Shown piece after piece: positions 33,478-42,506 of a stretch of 64,000 nt of DNA. Each line of letters begins with the position of its first letter. Position 1 is the first letter of the stretch. The DNA is from Mesorhizobium sp. B2-3-12 (GTDB lineage: Bacteria; Pseudomonadota; Alphaproteobacteria; Rhizobiales; Rhizobiaceae). The notes under the pieces are model-generated. The model made no database searches. It had not been told where the DNA came from and saw only the letters and a list, made by a program, of their open reading frames with translations. A program made the position numbers and the translations under genes. Where the stretch lies: positions 124,001 through 188,000 of the forward strand of contig NZ_VFVR01000008.1 in NCBI RefSeq assembly GCF_006442205.1, read 5' to 3'.

Positions 33478-34469
33478 ACCCCGGAAGCGTCTCGACCGGC
33501 CTTGGCCAGCAGCGCCATGGCGGTGTCGCTGTCGGTGATCAGCACATTGGTGCTGACGGCCTTCAGCGCGGCGAGAATAGCCGCCACCTTGCGCTTTCCC
33601 CCGGCGGCCAGCACGACATTGGGTACCCGTCCGACAACGTCGAGATCGATCGCCATGACACGGCCGTTGACCTCGTGGTCGACGAGTGTGCCCGTGGCAT
33701 CGACGAAATAGCACAGCATGTTGGCGACCGCGCCTTTCGCCTTCAAAGGCGCAATCAGCGATGAGGGCACGATGCCATGCCGGAAGATGGTGGCGTCGGG
33801 CGACATATCGCCGACGGTGAGCAATGCGATGTCGGCCGCGGCCGCGCGCCGGCGCACATCCTGCAAGGTCGGCTGTGCCCAAAGCAGTTCGCGCAGCGAG
33901 GGGTCGTCCACCATCACCGGCGCGGTGATCTGGTAGCTGTCGACCTCGAAGACATCGGCGACTTTGGCGGCGACGATCGACGGGTTGATCCACTGCGAAT
34001 GCGGCAAGCTGCCGACAAGCGCGACCACCGAGGCGTGCTTCAGTTGGCGCCGGGCAAGGAAACCGAGGCTGGCATGCAGTGTCGCGCCGCCGCCGATCGC
34101 CAGCGTCATGCCGTCCTGCATCTGCTCGCCGAGATAGGCGGCCACCGCGTGCCCAATGGCCTTCTCCAGATGGTCGTGGGCCGAAGGTGTGGGGATGACG
34201 ACGGCGGCATTGAGGCCCCAGCGTTTCTCCAGTTCCCGCTCCAGCGCCACCTGTTCGGCGGTCGGCGCGTTGATCATGGTGACGACAATGCCTTCGGCGG
34301 TGCAAGCGGCCAGCGTGCGCATGACCTTCACCCTGGAGACATCGAGCTTCTCGGCGATCTGCTCCTGCGTGAAACCCTCGACATAATAGAGCCATGCCGT
34401 CTTGACGTTGAGGTCCGACGAGACCATCGGCAGGCGAGCCGATGTGGGCTTTTCCGTGGGCATAATCAT
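33474..34469 (-). CDS. SorC-family sugar-responsive transcriptional regulator
   Basis: Regulator of 331 residues with an N-terminal helix-turn-helix (FTQEQIAEKLDVSRVKVMRTLAACTAEG) and a long C-terminal sugar-phosphate-binding domain of the SorC/DeoR(Bacillus) type (LAIGGGATLHASLG, ALVGSLPHSQWINPSIVAAKVADVF, VVLAAGGKRKVAAILAAL). Family members sense phosphorylated sugars. It is divergent from the ABC-transporter operon at 34723 and sits between that operon and the dehydrogenase operon. Tandem TGAACATA repeats in its promoter region match half-sites seen in front of other nearby operons, so it is the likely regulator of the whole locus. ATG 34469 or 34463 may be the start. Confidence 0.87.
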   Translation of the reverse strand: MIMPTEKPTSARLPMVSSDLNVKTAWLYYVEGFTQEQIAEKLDVSRVKVMRTLAACTAEGIVVTMINAPTAEQVALERELEKRWGLNAAVVIPTPSAHDHLEKAIGHAVAAYLGEQMQDGMTLAIGGGATLHASLGFLARRQLKHASVVALVGSLPHSQWINPSIVAAKVADVFEVDSYQITAPVMVDDPSLRELLWAQPTLQDVRRRAAAADIALLTVGDMSPDATIFRHGIVPSSLIAPLKAKGAVANMLCYFVDATGTLVDHEVNGRVMAIDLDVVGRVPNVVLAAGGKRKVAAILAALKAVSTNVLITDSDTAMALLAKAGRDASGV

Positions 34470-34584
34470 CGTCCCTCATGTGGCATGATCCGCAGCGTTG
34501 TTCTGATCCGGGAAACGCCGCCCGTCTGTCAACCGGGTGCGGTCAACGGCAGCCCAACTATCGCATAGTCCTGATCATTTGTAA

Positions 34585-34611
34585 TTGACATTGAACATAT
34601 GAACATATTTT
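34585..34611. promoter_or_regulatory. candidate SorC-type operator, site B (tandem repeats)
   Basis: TTGACA (34585-34590) is followed by two exact tandem copies of TGAACATA (34592-34599 and 34600-34607) and TATTTT (34606-34611). The repeat is the complement of the TATGTTCA core seen at sites A, C and D. It lies between the SorC gene and the divergent ABC operon, 112 bases before the binding-protein start. TTGACA and TATTTT are 15 bases apart and could be a promoter. Confidence 0.55.
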
Positions 34612-34722
34612 GTGCCTTTCACGCGCAGTGTCATCCACCAGTCATATGCGCCGTGCAGGGAGGAAGAGACGGGGTGCTGGCCAGAGGCCGGACCGTCATG
34701 CACAGACAAGACAGGAGGTCTC

Positions 34723-35709
34723 ATGAAGACGCTATTCATCAAGCTGCTGGCCAGCCAGCTGGCGCTCGCGGCTACTTTGTTTGCCGGCGTGGGAAATGCC
34801 GAAACACTGACGCTCTACACATCCCAACCCGAGGCGGACGCAGCCAAGACCGTGGACGCCTTCAAGAAGGCGCAGCCCGGCATCGACGTCACCATCTATC
34901 GCTCGGGCACCAGCGACATCCTGACCAAGATGGCGGCCGAATTCGCTGCCGGCAGCCCGCAGCCAGATGTGCTGCTGATCGCCGACGCGGTCTCGATGGA
35001 ACTGCTGAAGAAGGACGATCGGCTGATGGCCTATCCCGAGGCCAAGCTCGACGGCATCGAGACGGATGCCTATGACGCCGACAAGACCTATTTCGGCAGC
35101 AAACTGATCACCACCGGCATCGTCTACAACACCGCCGCCGCCGAAAAGCCGCAGCATTGGGCCGATCTCGCCAAGCCAGCCTATGCCGACGGCCTGGTCA
35201 TGCCAAGCCCGCTCTATTCGGGTGCGGCCGCGTACCTGCTTTCGGGTTTCGCCGGCGATACCGACTATGGCTGGGATTTCTTCCAGAAGCTGAAGACCAA
35301 CAACACCGTCAGCGTACGCGGCAATGGCGCGGTGCTGAAGTCGGTGGCCTCGGGCGAGAAGCCTTACGGCGTCCTCGTCGACTTCATGGCGATGAACGCC
35401 AAGAAGAAGGGCTCGCCCGTCGAGTTCGTGTTCCCCAGCGAAGGCGTGCCCGCCGTGACCGAGCCGGTCGCCATCATGAAGACGGCCAAGAACGTCGACG
35501 GCGCCAAGAAGTTCGTCGACTTCATTCTTTCGGACGAGGGCCAGAAGCTGGCCTTGTCGATGGGCTATTTGCCGGCGCGTGCGTCGGTCGGCCGCCCCGA
35601 TTGGCTGCCGGAGGGCGTCAAGGTCAAGGTGATGCCGTTCGACACCAAGGCGATCGTCGCCAAGACCGACGCCGACAAGGCGAAGTTCCAGGAACTGTTC
35701 GGCGGCTGA
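34723..35709 (+). CDS. ABC transporter periplasmic binding protein (Fe3+/sugar-phosphate class)
   Basis: Solute-binding protein of 328 residues with signal peptide ending near GVGNAETLTLY. The fold class is that of FbpA/AfuA (LYTSQPEADAAKTVDAFKKAQPGIDVTIYRSGTSDIL, then AAGSPQPDVLLIAD). AfuA-like members bind hexose phosphates or other phosphorylated compounds, and the iron-binding Tyr pair of FbpA is not obvious here. Given the SurE and MBL hydrolases in the same operon, a phosphorylated organic ligand is more likely than iron; this is inference. ATG 34723 has an AGGAGG site five bases upstream. Confidence 0.85.
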   Translation: MKTLFIKLLASQLALAATLFAGVGNAETLTLYTSQPEADAAKTVDAFKKAQPGIDVTIYRSGTSDILTKMAAEFAAGSPQPDVLLIADAVSMELLKKDDRLMAYPEAKLDGIETDAYDADKTYFGSKLITTGIVYNTAAAEKPQHWADLAKPAYADGLVMPSPLYSGAAAYLLSGFAGDTDYGWDFFQKLKTNNTVSVRGNGAVLKSVASGEKPYGVLVDFMAMNAKKKGSPVEFVFPSEGVPAVTEPVAIMKTAKNVDGAKKFVDFILSDEGQKLALSMGYLPARASVGRPDWLPEGVKVKVMPFDTKAIVAKTDADKAKFQELFGG

Positions 35710-35722
35710 GCCGCCGGTCGCA

Positions 35723-35749
35723 GCGGGATGCCGGTCAGCGGCATCCCGC
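35723..35749. repeat. intercistronic stem-loop
   Basis: Perfect ten-base arms GCGGGATGCC and GGCATCCCGC around a seven-base loop, between binding-protein and permease genes, no T run. Probably stabilises the binding-protein message, as at 12061 in the other ABC operon. Confidence 0.65.
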
Positions 35750-35795
35750 CCGCTTCGGGCAAAGCCCGCGCGCATCGATCCCAGGAAACGCAATC

Positions 35796-37499
35796 ATGCC
35801 GACACGTATCAGGGAGAGCCGGGGCCAGGAAATGGTCCTGACGGCGGCGGTGGCCGTCGGCATCGTGCTGCTTTCGCTGCTGCCCATGCTGCGCCTGGTC
35901 AAGGAGATCGTGGCGCCCGGCGGCAGCTTGTCGGCCGTGGCGGTAGAGGCCGGGTTGAAAAACCCGGCAACCTGGATCGCGACCTGGCACACGCTGGTCG
36001 TCGGCATCGGCGGCACTCTTCTGGCGGTACTGTCGGGAACGCTGGTGGCCGTGCTGGTCTCGCTGACCGACATGCGTGGCCGAAGCGCCCTCGTGCTGTG
36101 CTACGTCACGCCGCTGATGATCGCGCCGCAGGTGACGGCGCTGGCATGGCTGCAGCTGTTCGGCCCGGCAAGCCCGTTCCTAAAACTGTTCGGGGCGGCG
36201 CCGCCGCTCGGCACGAAGAACCCGCTTTATTCGACCTCGGGTATCATCCTGCTGCTTGGCGTACAATATGGCCCGCTCGTGTTCCTGCTGGTGCGCGCGG
36301 GCCTGCGCAAGCTGCCGCGCGAACTGGTCGAAGCCGCGCGTGCCGGTGGCGCGAACTGGTTCACCGTGCTGGTCACCATCGTGCTGCCCCTGATGACGCC
36401 GTCGATCATGGCGGCCGCCGCACTTGCCTTTGTCTCCTGCGTCGGCAATTTCGGCATTCCGGCCTTTCTGGGCATCCCCGCCAATTATCTGGTGCTGCCG
36501 ACGCTCATCTATCAGAAGCTGGCCGGCGGCGGTCCGGCCGTGCTCGGCGAGACCGCGTTCCTGTCGGTGCTGATCGGCGTCATTGCCATGGCCGGTATTC
36601 TCGCCCAGGAGGTGATGAGCCGTCGCCGCGATTATCGCATCTCCTCGACGTCGCTGCCGGCCGAGCCCTATGAACTTGGCCGCTGGCGGCCCGTTGTCCA
36701 GGCCGGCATGTGGCTGCTCATCGTGCTGGTGCTGGTCCTGCCGCTGTTCGGGCTGGTGCTGACCTCGCTGGTGCCGGGCTACGGCATCGCGCTCACCGCC
36801 AAGACGGCGACGCTCGACAATTATCGTTTCGTGCTTTTCGAGCATGATGCCGCCAACCGCGCCTTCTTCAACAGTTTTTGGCTTTCGATCGCCGCCGCCT
36901 TCTTTGCGGTCATCGTCGCGGTGCCGGTTGGCTATCTGATCGCCTGGGGCAAGCAGCGCTGGGTGCGGCTGCTCAATTTGTCGGTCGAACTGCCCTATGC
37001 CTTGCCAGGCGTGGTGCTGGCGATCGCCTCGCTGCTCCTGTTCCTGCGGCCGATCCCACTGACCGGGATCCAGCTCTACAACACCGTCTGGATTATCCTT
37101 TATGCCTATCTCGCCCGCTTCCTGGTGCTGGCGCTGCGGCCGACCATCAGCGGCTATCACCAGATCGACCGGGCGCTGGAAGAGGCCGCGCAGGTGGCGG
37201 GCGCCGGCCTGTTCACACGCTTGCGCACCATCGTCTTTCCACTGGTGGCGCCGGCGGCGGTCGCCGGCGGCCTTCTGATCTTCATGACGGCGCTCAGCGA
37301 ACTCACCGTCTCGGCGCTGCTGTGGTCGTCGGGCTCGGAGACCATCGGCGTGGTGATGTTCTCCTTCGAGCAAGGCGGCGATTCCAATTACGCGGCGGCG
37401 ATATCCGTTATCACGGTCGCGGTCACCTTCGTGCTGATGCTGGTGACCAACCTGCTTGCCCCTCATCTTCCGAGCGGAGTTCTGCCATGGCGCGACTGA
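35796..37499 (+). CDS. ABC transporter permease, two fused domains (FbpB/AfuB type)
   Basis: Inner-membrane permease of 567 residues with about twelve helices and two transport domains in one chain. The first EAA loop is LPRELVEAARAGGANWFTVLVTIVLPLMTP and the second is IDRALEEAAQVAGAGLFTRLRTIVFPLVAP. Fusion of the two permease domains is normal for the Fe3+/AfuB group. ATG 35796 lies 86 bases after the binding-protein stop; the open frame upstream is not protein-like. Its end overlaps the ATPase gene by 13 bases. Confidence 0.92.
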   Translation: MPTRIRESRGQEMVLTAAVAVGIVLLSLLPMLRLVKEIVAPGGSLSAVAVEAGLKNPATWIATWHTLVVGIGGTLLAVLSGTLVAVLVSLTDMRGRSALVLCYVTPLMIAPQVTALAWLQLFGPASPFLKLFGAAPPLGTKNPLYSTSGIILLLGVQYGPLVFLLVRAGLRKLPRELVEAARAGGANWFTVLVTIVLPLMTPSIMAAAALAFVSCVGNFGIPAFLGIPANYLVLPTLIYQKLAGGGPAVLGETAFLSVLIGVIAMAGILAQEVMSRRRDYRISSTSLPAEPYELGRWRPVVQAGMWLLIVLVLVLPLFGLVLTSLVPGYGIALTAKTATLDNYRFVLFEHDAANRAFFNSFWLSIAAAFFAVIVAVPVGYLIAWGKQRWVRLLNLSVELPYALPGVVLAIASLLLFLRPIPLTGIQLYNTVWIILYAYLARFLVLALRPTISGYHQIDRALEEAAQVAGAGLFTRLRTIVFPLVAPAAVAGGLLIFMTALSELTVSALLWSSGSETIGVVMFSFEQGGDSNYAAAISVITVAVTFVLMLVTNLLAPHLPSGVLPWRD

Positions 37500-38566
37500 G
37501 CCTGGACCATGTGACCAAGAGCTTCGCCGATTTCGACGCGGTGAAGGATGTCTCGATCGACGTCGCTGACGGCGAATTCCTGGCGGTGCTCGGCCCGTCC
37601 GGCTGCGGCAAGACGACGTTGCTGCGGCTGGTGGCCGGTTTCGAAAAGGTGACCTCGGGCGCAATCCGCATCGGCAGCGATGTCGTTTCGAACAGCGGCG
37701 GCAGTGTCGCGCCGGAAAAGCGGCGCGTCGGCATCGTCTTCCAGAATTACGCGCTGTGGCCGCATATGAGCGTCGCCGAGAACATCGGCTATTCGCTGAA
37801 GGTGGCCAAGCTCGACAAGGCGGTTGCGCGTCAAAAAGTGGACGACGCGCTGGCCTTGGTCAATCTGCAGGGGCTGGGCGAGCGCAGGCCCGCCAATCTC
37901 TCCGGCGGCCAGCGCCAGCGCGTGGCATTGGCGCGCTGCCTGGTGGCTGCACCCTCGCTGGTGCTGTTCGACGAACCGCTTGCCAATCTCGACGTGCATC
38001 TGCGGGCCTCGATGGAGGACGAGTTCGCCGCTTTCCACAAGCGCACCGGCACGACAATCGTCTACATCACCCATGATCAGGCCGAGGCGATGGCGCTGGC
38101 CGACCGCATCGCGGTGATGGATCATGGCCGCCTGGCGCAGCTTGCCACGCCGCGCGAGCTCTATCATGAGCCGGCAAACGAAATGGTCGCGTCGTTCATT
38201 TCGCAAGGCATTCTGCTGCCGGCGGATGTCTTGACGGGTGAAGAAGGCGGGCATTGCAAGGTTAGGGTTCTCGGAACCGAGATTGTGGTTCGCTGCCGGC
38301 CCGGCGAGCGGCCGCGCGCCGGCGCCAAGATCTGCTGCCGCTCCGCCGACCTCGAAGTCTCGGCCGATGCCACGGGCTTCGACGGCCGGGTCAAGCGGGC
38401 GATATACCAGGGCGGCGCGGCGCGCATCGAATTCACACCCGCCGCTGGTCCGGACCTCACCTTGCATTTCGAGCAAGCCGATCCCGTGACGCTGGAGAGC
38501 GGAACCGAGGCGCGTCTGCGGATAAAATCCGGCTGGCTCATCCCGGCGACGGGGGCTGCATCGTGA
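37487..38566 (+). CDS. ABC transporter ATP-binding protein (FbpC/AfuC type)
   Basis: ATPase of 359 residues. Walker A GPSGCGKTT, Q-loop FQNYALWPHMSV, signature NLSGGQRQRVALARCL, Walker B LVLFDEPLANLD, switch His in ITHDQAEAMALADR. A C-terminal TOBE-like domain follows (KVRVLGTEIVVRCRPGERPRAG...). It starts inside the permease gene and ends overlapping the MBL hydrolase gene (GTGA), so translation is coupled through the operon. Confidence 0.93.
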   Translation: MARLSLDHVTKSFADFDAVKDVSIDVADGEFLAVLGPSGCGKTTLLRLVAGFEKVTSGAIRIGSDVVSNSGGSVAPEKRRVGIVFQNYALWPHMSVAENIGYSLKVAKLDKAVARQKVDDALALVNLQGLGERRPANLSGGQRQRVALARCLVAAPSLVLFDEPLANLDVHLRASMEDEFAAFHKRTGTTIVYITHDQAEAMALADRIAVMDHGRLAQLATPRELYHEPANEMVASFISQGILLPADVLTGEEGGHCKVRVLGTEIVVRCRPGERPRAGAKICCRSADLEVSADATGFDGRVKRAIYQGGAARIEFTPAAGPDLTLHFEQADPVTLESGTEARLRIKSGWLIPATGAAS

Positions 38567-39732
38567 TGATGCTCGACCTGCTCGGCGGCTTTGGGGAAAA
38601 AGGCCGCACCAGCCTCGCCGTCCGGAGCGGAAGCACGCTTATCCTGCTCGATATCGGCATCAAGGTCGGCGCTTCCGGGGCTGAATATTATCCGGCGCTG
38701 GAAGGGCCGGTCGACGACATCGATGCAGTGTTTGTCTCGCATGCCCATGAGGATCATGTCGGCGCGCTGAGCTGGTTATTGGCGCGTGGCTATGCCGGCC
38801 CGATCTTCATGACGGCGGAGACCCGCGGCGAGGCGCCGGCGACGCTTGCCGCCTATGCCGAACCGGGCGACTTCAGCCGATTTCCCTTGCCCGAAGACCG
38901 TATCGAACTCTTCGAGCCGGGCGACACGCTCACCAGTGGCAATCTCGTGGTCAGCACGGGACGTTCAGGTCATGTCGTGGGTGGCGTCTGGTTCGCAGTC
39001 GACGACGGGGAAAGCCGCATTGCCTATTCGGCCGATGTGGTGCCGGACAGCAATGTGTTCGTCATGGACACGATCCCGCACTGCGACCTTCTGGTCTTCG
39101 ACGCTTCCTACGGCGCCGATCCCGTGCCGGGGGCGGTCCGGGCGCGAGAAATTTCCGAATGGGTGGCGCGCCACCCACGGGGATGCCTCCTGCCGACGCC
39201 GCTGTCGGGCCGTTCGCTGGAATTGATCGCGGCCTTGCCGGGGCCATTCGCCATCCATGCCGGCATGCGCTCATCGCTGGAGGCGCAGATGGACGCCGGA
39301 GCATCCCTGTTGCCTGGCGTTTCCGGGTTTCTGCGGCGCCGCTTGCGGGAGGCAGCCGACTGGGCCGATGGCGAGCCCTTGCCGGCGCTGCCCTTGCTGG
39401 CCGATGACGGCATGGGCGAAGCCGGCCCGTCCTCCAGGCTGTTGCCGCGTGCTGGAGAGGCCGGATACCCGGTGCTGCTCACCGGGCATCTGCCGCCGGG
39501 CTCTCCGGGTCAGCTCCTCAACAAAGCCGGTCGGGCGGACTGGATACGCATGCCCACCCATCCGACACTGTCGGGCAATGTCGGCATCTGGGAGAAGGCG
39601 GGACGCCCCACGGCGCTGAGCCATTCCTGCGGGCCCGATCTGCTCGGCGACTTGAAAAGCCATATCCCGTCGTTGCTCACGCAATGCCGCACAGGCCACC
39701 GTGTCACGGTGGGGCAAGGGAGCAAAAAATGA
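38563..39732 (+). CDS. metallo-beta-lactamase-fold hydrolase
   Basis: Hydrolase of about 389 residues. The zinc motif is SHAHEDHVGAL (His60, His62, Asp64, His65), with later ligands likely in GRSGHVVGG and FDASYGAD. The central region SYGADPVPGAVRAREISEWV and the TPLSGRSLELI segment recall the RNase J/CPSF-type arrangement, but the protein is short for that group. The exact start is one of GTG 38563, ATG 38566 or ATG 38569. Placed between an ABC transporter and a SurE phosphatase, it may cleave an imported phosphodiester or other ester before dephosphorylation. This is inferred from context only. Confidence 0.78.
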   Translation: MMMLDLLGGFGEKGRTSLAVRSGSTLILLDIGIKVGASGAEYYPALEGPVDDIDAVFVSHAHEDHVGALSWLLARGYAGPIFMTAETRGEAPATLAAYAEPGDFSRFPLPEDRIELFEPGDTLTSGNLVVSTGRSGHVVGGVWFAVDDGESRIAYSADVVPDSNVFVMDTIPHCDLLVFDASYGADPVPGAVRAREISEWVARHPRGCLLPTPLSGRSLELIAALPGPFAIHAGMRSSLEAQMDAGASLLPGVSGFLRRRLREAADWADGEPLPALPLLADDGMGEAGPSSRLLPRAGEAGYPVLLTGHLPPGSPGQLLNKAGRADWIRMPTHPTLSGNVGIWEKAGRPTALSHSCGPDLLGDLKSHIPSLLTQCRTGHRVTVGQGSKK

Positions 39733-40472
39733 GAATCCTGATCTGCAACGACGACGGCATCGAAGCCCCCGGCCTGTCTCGGCTGGTCAATGCCGCCAGC
39801 GGGCTGAGCAACGATGTCTGGGTGGTCGCCCCCGACGGCAAGCGCACCGCCGCCGGCTCGTCGCTGACGATCGCCAGGTCGCTGACGATGCAACGCATCA
39901 AGACGAACTGGTATTCCTGCTCGGGCACACCGGCCGACTGCGTGGTGAGTGCAATGACGTGGCTTTTCGCACGGGAAGCAAAACCGGATCTGGTGCTGGC
40001 GGGCGTCAATGACGGCCGCAACGTCGCCGAGGATATTGCCTATTCCGGCACGCTTGGCATTGCCCGGGAGGCAAGCTTCTGGGGCGCGCCGGCAATCGGT
40101 TTTTCGCGTGTGAAAAATCCTGAGTTCAGCGATGGCGACGACCAATGGCTCGGCGCGCTGATTGGCTCATTGTGGCAATCGCGCGCCGACTGGGCGAGGG
40201 AAGGCCATTGGCTCAGCGTCAACCTGCCGACCGTGCTGCCGGCCGAAATCCGGCAACCGCGCATCGGCCGCGACAAGATCGGCCGCAAGGCCGAGATCGT
40301 GGAGACCGATGGAGATCGCACGGTCATCACCGTGCCGCGCGGCCGGGCCCATGCAAGCGAACCGGGCGATGAAAACGAGGCGATCGATGCGGGTTTCGTC
40401 AGCATCAACCGGCTGAACTGGTTTGGGGAGACCCGGTTGCAGGACCGGTTTCTGGACGGAATTCGACCCTAG
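39729..40472 (+). CDS. SurE-family phosphatase (5'/3'-nucleotidase type)
   Basis: Metal-dependent phosphatase of 247 residues. The N-terminal metal motif is ICNDDGIEAPGL (Asp8, Asp9); GSSLTIARSL, SGTPADCVVSAM and NDGRNVAEDIAYSGTLGIAREA match SurE. Housekeeping surE usually sits with pcm or tRNA/serS genes. This copy is the last gene of a transporter operon (it overlaps the MBL gene by four bases), so it is probably a paralogue given to a catabolic phosphate ester. Confidence 0.85.
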   Translation: MRILICNDDGIEAPGLSRLVNAASGLSNDVWVVAPDGKRTAAGSSLTIARSLTMQRIKTNWYSCSGTPADCVVSAMTWLFAREAKPDLVLAGVNDGRNVAEDIAYSGTLGIAREASFWGAPAIGFSRVKNPEFSDGDDQWLGALIGSLWQSRADWAREGHWLSVNLPTVLPAEIRQPRIGRDKIGRKAEIVETDGDRTVITVPRGRAHASEPGDENEAIDAGFVSINRLNWFGETRLQDRFLDGIRP

Positions 40473-40565
40473 CCTGCCTGCGATCACCAAGCTGTCAGCG
40501 GCTAAATCGCGTCAATTCCAAGCCTATGCTTGAAGCCGCCGCTATTTCATTCCACATCGGAAAGG

Positions 40566-41720
40566 ATGAAGGATGAGACACGCGAATGGCGCCGGAATCT
40601 GCTTTGGGGCTTGGCCGCATCGCTGATCCTGCATGCGCTTGTCGCATCGTTCTTCATCTACGGCCTGTCAAAAACCTCTCAGGAGCCACAGCAGGAGCAA
40701 CCGATAAGCGTCGCGCTCGTGCCCCCGCCCGATCAGCCAAAACCGAAGCCGCAGCCGCCCAAAGCCGAGAAGCCACCGGAATCGAAGGCTGAGAAGCCAC
40801 CCGAGCAGAAAGTTGAAAAGCCGCCCGAACAGCCGCGCAAACAACCTGACGACACGGCTTTGAAGCGCGTTTTTCAATATGGCGATAAAGATACAGGGCC
40901 GAAGAAATCCCTGGATGGGACCGCGGCCAAGGACAATGCGCCGTCGCCTGCGAAGGATGACGCTGCGAAGCCTCCTGTCATGCCCAAGCCTGCCGAGAAC
41001 AAGCCTGCCGAGAACAAGCCTGCCGCGACGGTGAACGCGGAGCAGCGGCCGGATGCGAGCAAGGCCGACGAGAATCCGCCAACCCAGCCGACGGACGCCA
41101 AGCCCACGCCGAGTGAGGAAAAGCAGGTCACGCAGGACGCGGACAAACAGCAGGCTGTGCCACAAGCCGCCGATCAACAAGCAGCCGTAACGCCAAAGCC
41201 GTTGCCGACCGAAAGCGACGCCAAGCCCGGACCCGCGCCCGAAAAGCCGAAAGCCAAAGCCGTCAAGACGATGAAGTTCAAGTCCGAAAAGGCCCTGAAG
41301 TCCCGGCCCGGGAAGGCCACCGCCTCAAATTCCACGAACGACGCAGGTGCTGGATCACCGATGTACTCCGGTCTTCCGGGGGTTCGGAAACTCTACTCGC
41401 AGGGCGCTACCGGCGACGCGTTGGCCACGAGTTCCATGAGTGGCGTGCCTCGCAGTCAGCGCGTTGCGACCCTTTGCGCCAACGTGCTGGACCAGGAGCT
41501 GCAGGGTGCCGACTATTCTCCCAAATGGCTGCCGACGATCCCGCTGAAGACCGGTAATGTACTCGACCGCTCCGAAGCGGCTTTCAGCACGACAACCACA
41601 TGGTACCAACTGAGCTTCCGATGCGAGGTGGATGCCGATGCGACGAGGGTCTTGTCATTCAACTTCCGAGTCGGCGCCGAAATTCCACGCAGCGACTGGC
41701 CGCCAAACCATCCTCTCTAG
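40566..41720 (+). CDS. DUF930-domain protein with TonB-like Pro/Lys-rich region
   Basis: Inner-membrane anchored periplasmic protein, 384 residues. One N-terminal helix (NLLWGLAASLILHALVASFFIYGL) is followed by a long Pro/Lys/Glu-rich stretch (residues about 55-250, with PKPQPPKAEKPPE and PAENKPAENKP repeats), then a C-terminal globular part with Cys residues (SGVPRSQRVATLCANVLDQELQGADY, and YQLSFRCEVDADATRVLSFNFRVG) that matches the rhizobial DUF930 family as I know it. The layout resembles TonB, spanning the periplasm. Function unknown. ATG 40566 follows GGAAAGG closely; a TTG at 40530 is the alternative. Confidence 0.75.
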   Translation: MKDETREWRRNLLWGLAASLILHALVASFFIYGLSKTSQEPQQEQPISVALVPPPDQPKPKPQPPKAEKPPESKAEKPPEQKVEKPPEQPRKQPDDTALKRVFQYGDKDTGPKKSLDGTAAKDNAPSPAKDDAAKPPVMPKPAENKPAENKPAATVNAEQRPDASKADENPPTQPTDAKPTPSEEKQVTQDADKQQAVPQAADQQAAVTPKPLPTESDAKPGPAPEKPKAKAVKTMKFKSEKALKSRPGKATASNSTNDAGAGSPMYSGLPGVRKLYSQGATGDALATSSMSGVPRSQRVATLCANVLDQELQGADYSPKWLPTIPLKTGNVLDRSEAAFSTTTTWYQLSFRCEVDADATRVLSFNFRVGAEIPRSDWPPNHPL

Positions 41721-41730
41721 CTTTCCTTAC

Positions 41731-42405
41731 TCAGGCAGGGACACCGAGTCCAACCAATTGCCGGCTAACTTCATGCCAGTCGGCGCAGACGAAATCGGCA
41801 CCGGCGGCCATCAGCCGCGCGGCATGCTCCGGATAGGTGTGGCCGCCACCGGTGTAGCCGATCGCCGTCATGCCGGCGGCGACCGCGCCCTGGATGCCGA
41901 AGGGCGAATCCTCGATGACGATGCAGTCGGCCGGATTGACACTCATCCTTGCCGCGGCGAACAGAAAGATGTCGGGTGCCGGCTTGCCGTTCTTGACCAT
42001 CGAGGAGCTATAGATGGCATCGCCGAAAAACCGCGCCAGTCCGGTGATGGCCAGGCTGTGGTTTATGCGCTCGACGGAGGATGATGAGGCAACGCAGCGA
42101 TCGCCTTCGAGCGTTTCCAGGAATGCGGCGATTCCCGGTGTCGGCTTCAATTCCTGCGAAAACAGAGTTTTTGTCTCGGTCCAGATATCGCCGTCGGCAG
42201 CCGCGGGAAACTGATGGCCGGTCAATTCCCTGATCCTGACGATGATGTCGGCCTGTTTCATGCCGACGCACTGGGCGATGATGCCGCCGTCAACGCCCGG
42301 CATGCCGTGCTTTTCGTAGACGCGCTCGTAGGCCCTGGCGGCCAAGGGCTCGCTGTCGACCAGCACGCCGTCGCAATCGAAAATGATAGGCCTTGCTCGC
42401 GCCAC
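41731..42405 (-). CDS. HAD-family phosphatase (beta-phosphoglucomutase/phosphoglycolate phosphatase-like)
   Basis: Haloacid-dehalogenase phosphatase of 224 residues, subclass with an alpha-helical cap. Motif I is FDCDGVLVDSE (Asp9, Asp11), motif II is VASSSSVERI, the Lys is in KNGKPAPDIF and motif III is CIVIEDSPFGIQGAVAAG. Members act on small sugar or polyol phosphates. It has its own promoter region with site C, the same operator pattern as the dehydrogenase and PTS operons, which ties it to that regulon. Confidence 0.85.
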   Translation of the reverse strand: MARARPIIFDCDGVLVDSEPLAARAYERVYEKHGMPGVDGGIIAQCVGMKQADIIVRIRELTGHQFPAAADGDIWTETKTLFSQELKPTPGIAAFLETLEGDRCVASSSSVERINHSLAITGLARFFGDAIYSSSMVKNGKPAPDIFLFAAARMSVNPADCIVIEDSPFGIQGAVAAGMTAIGYTGGGHTYPEHAARLMAAGADFVCADWHEVSRQLVGLGVPA

Positions 42406-42427
42406 GCGCTCGTCTCCTCAAGTCAAA

Positions 42428-42467
42428 TTTCGCACATCGCTATCGGCAAAAAATCAAATGTTCAATA
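42428..42467. promoter_or_regulatory. candidate SorC-type operator, site C
   Basis: TTTCGCACAT (42428-42437), 20 bases, then ATGTTCAATA (42458-42467). The right half is identical to site A and the left half matches it at 7 of 10 bases with the same spacing. It lies 23-62 bases before the minus-strand HAD phosphatase start. Confidence 0.5.
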
Positions 42468-42506
42468 GTGCGGCGTTTTTTGGGAGACATGAGAACCGGC
42501 GATGGC

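Noticed and set aside
34723..35709. Annotation as an iron-binding protein (FbpA)
   Set aside because: The fold class fits but operon partners are phosphate-ester hydrolases and the iron Tyr pair is not evident; kept as a sugar-phosphate-type possibility.
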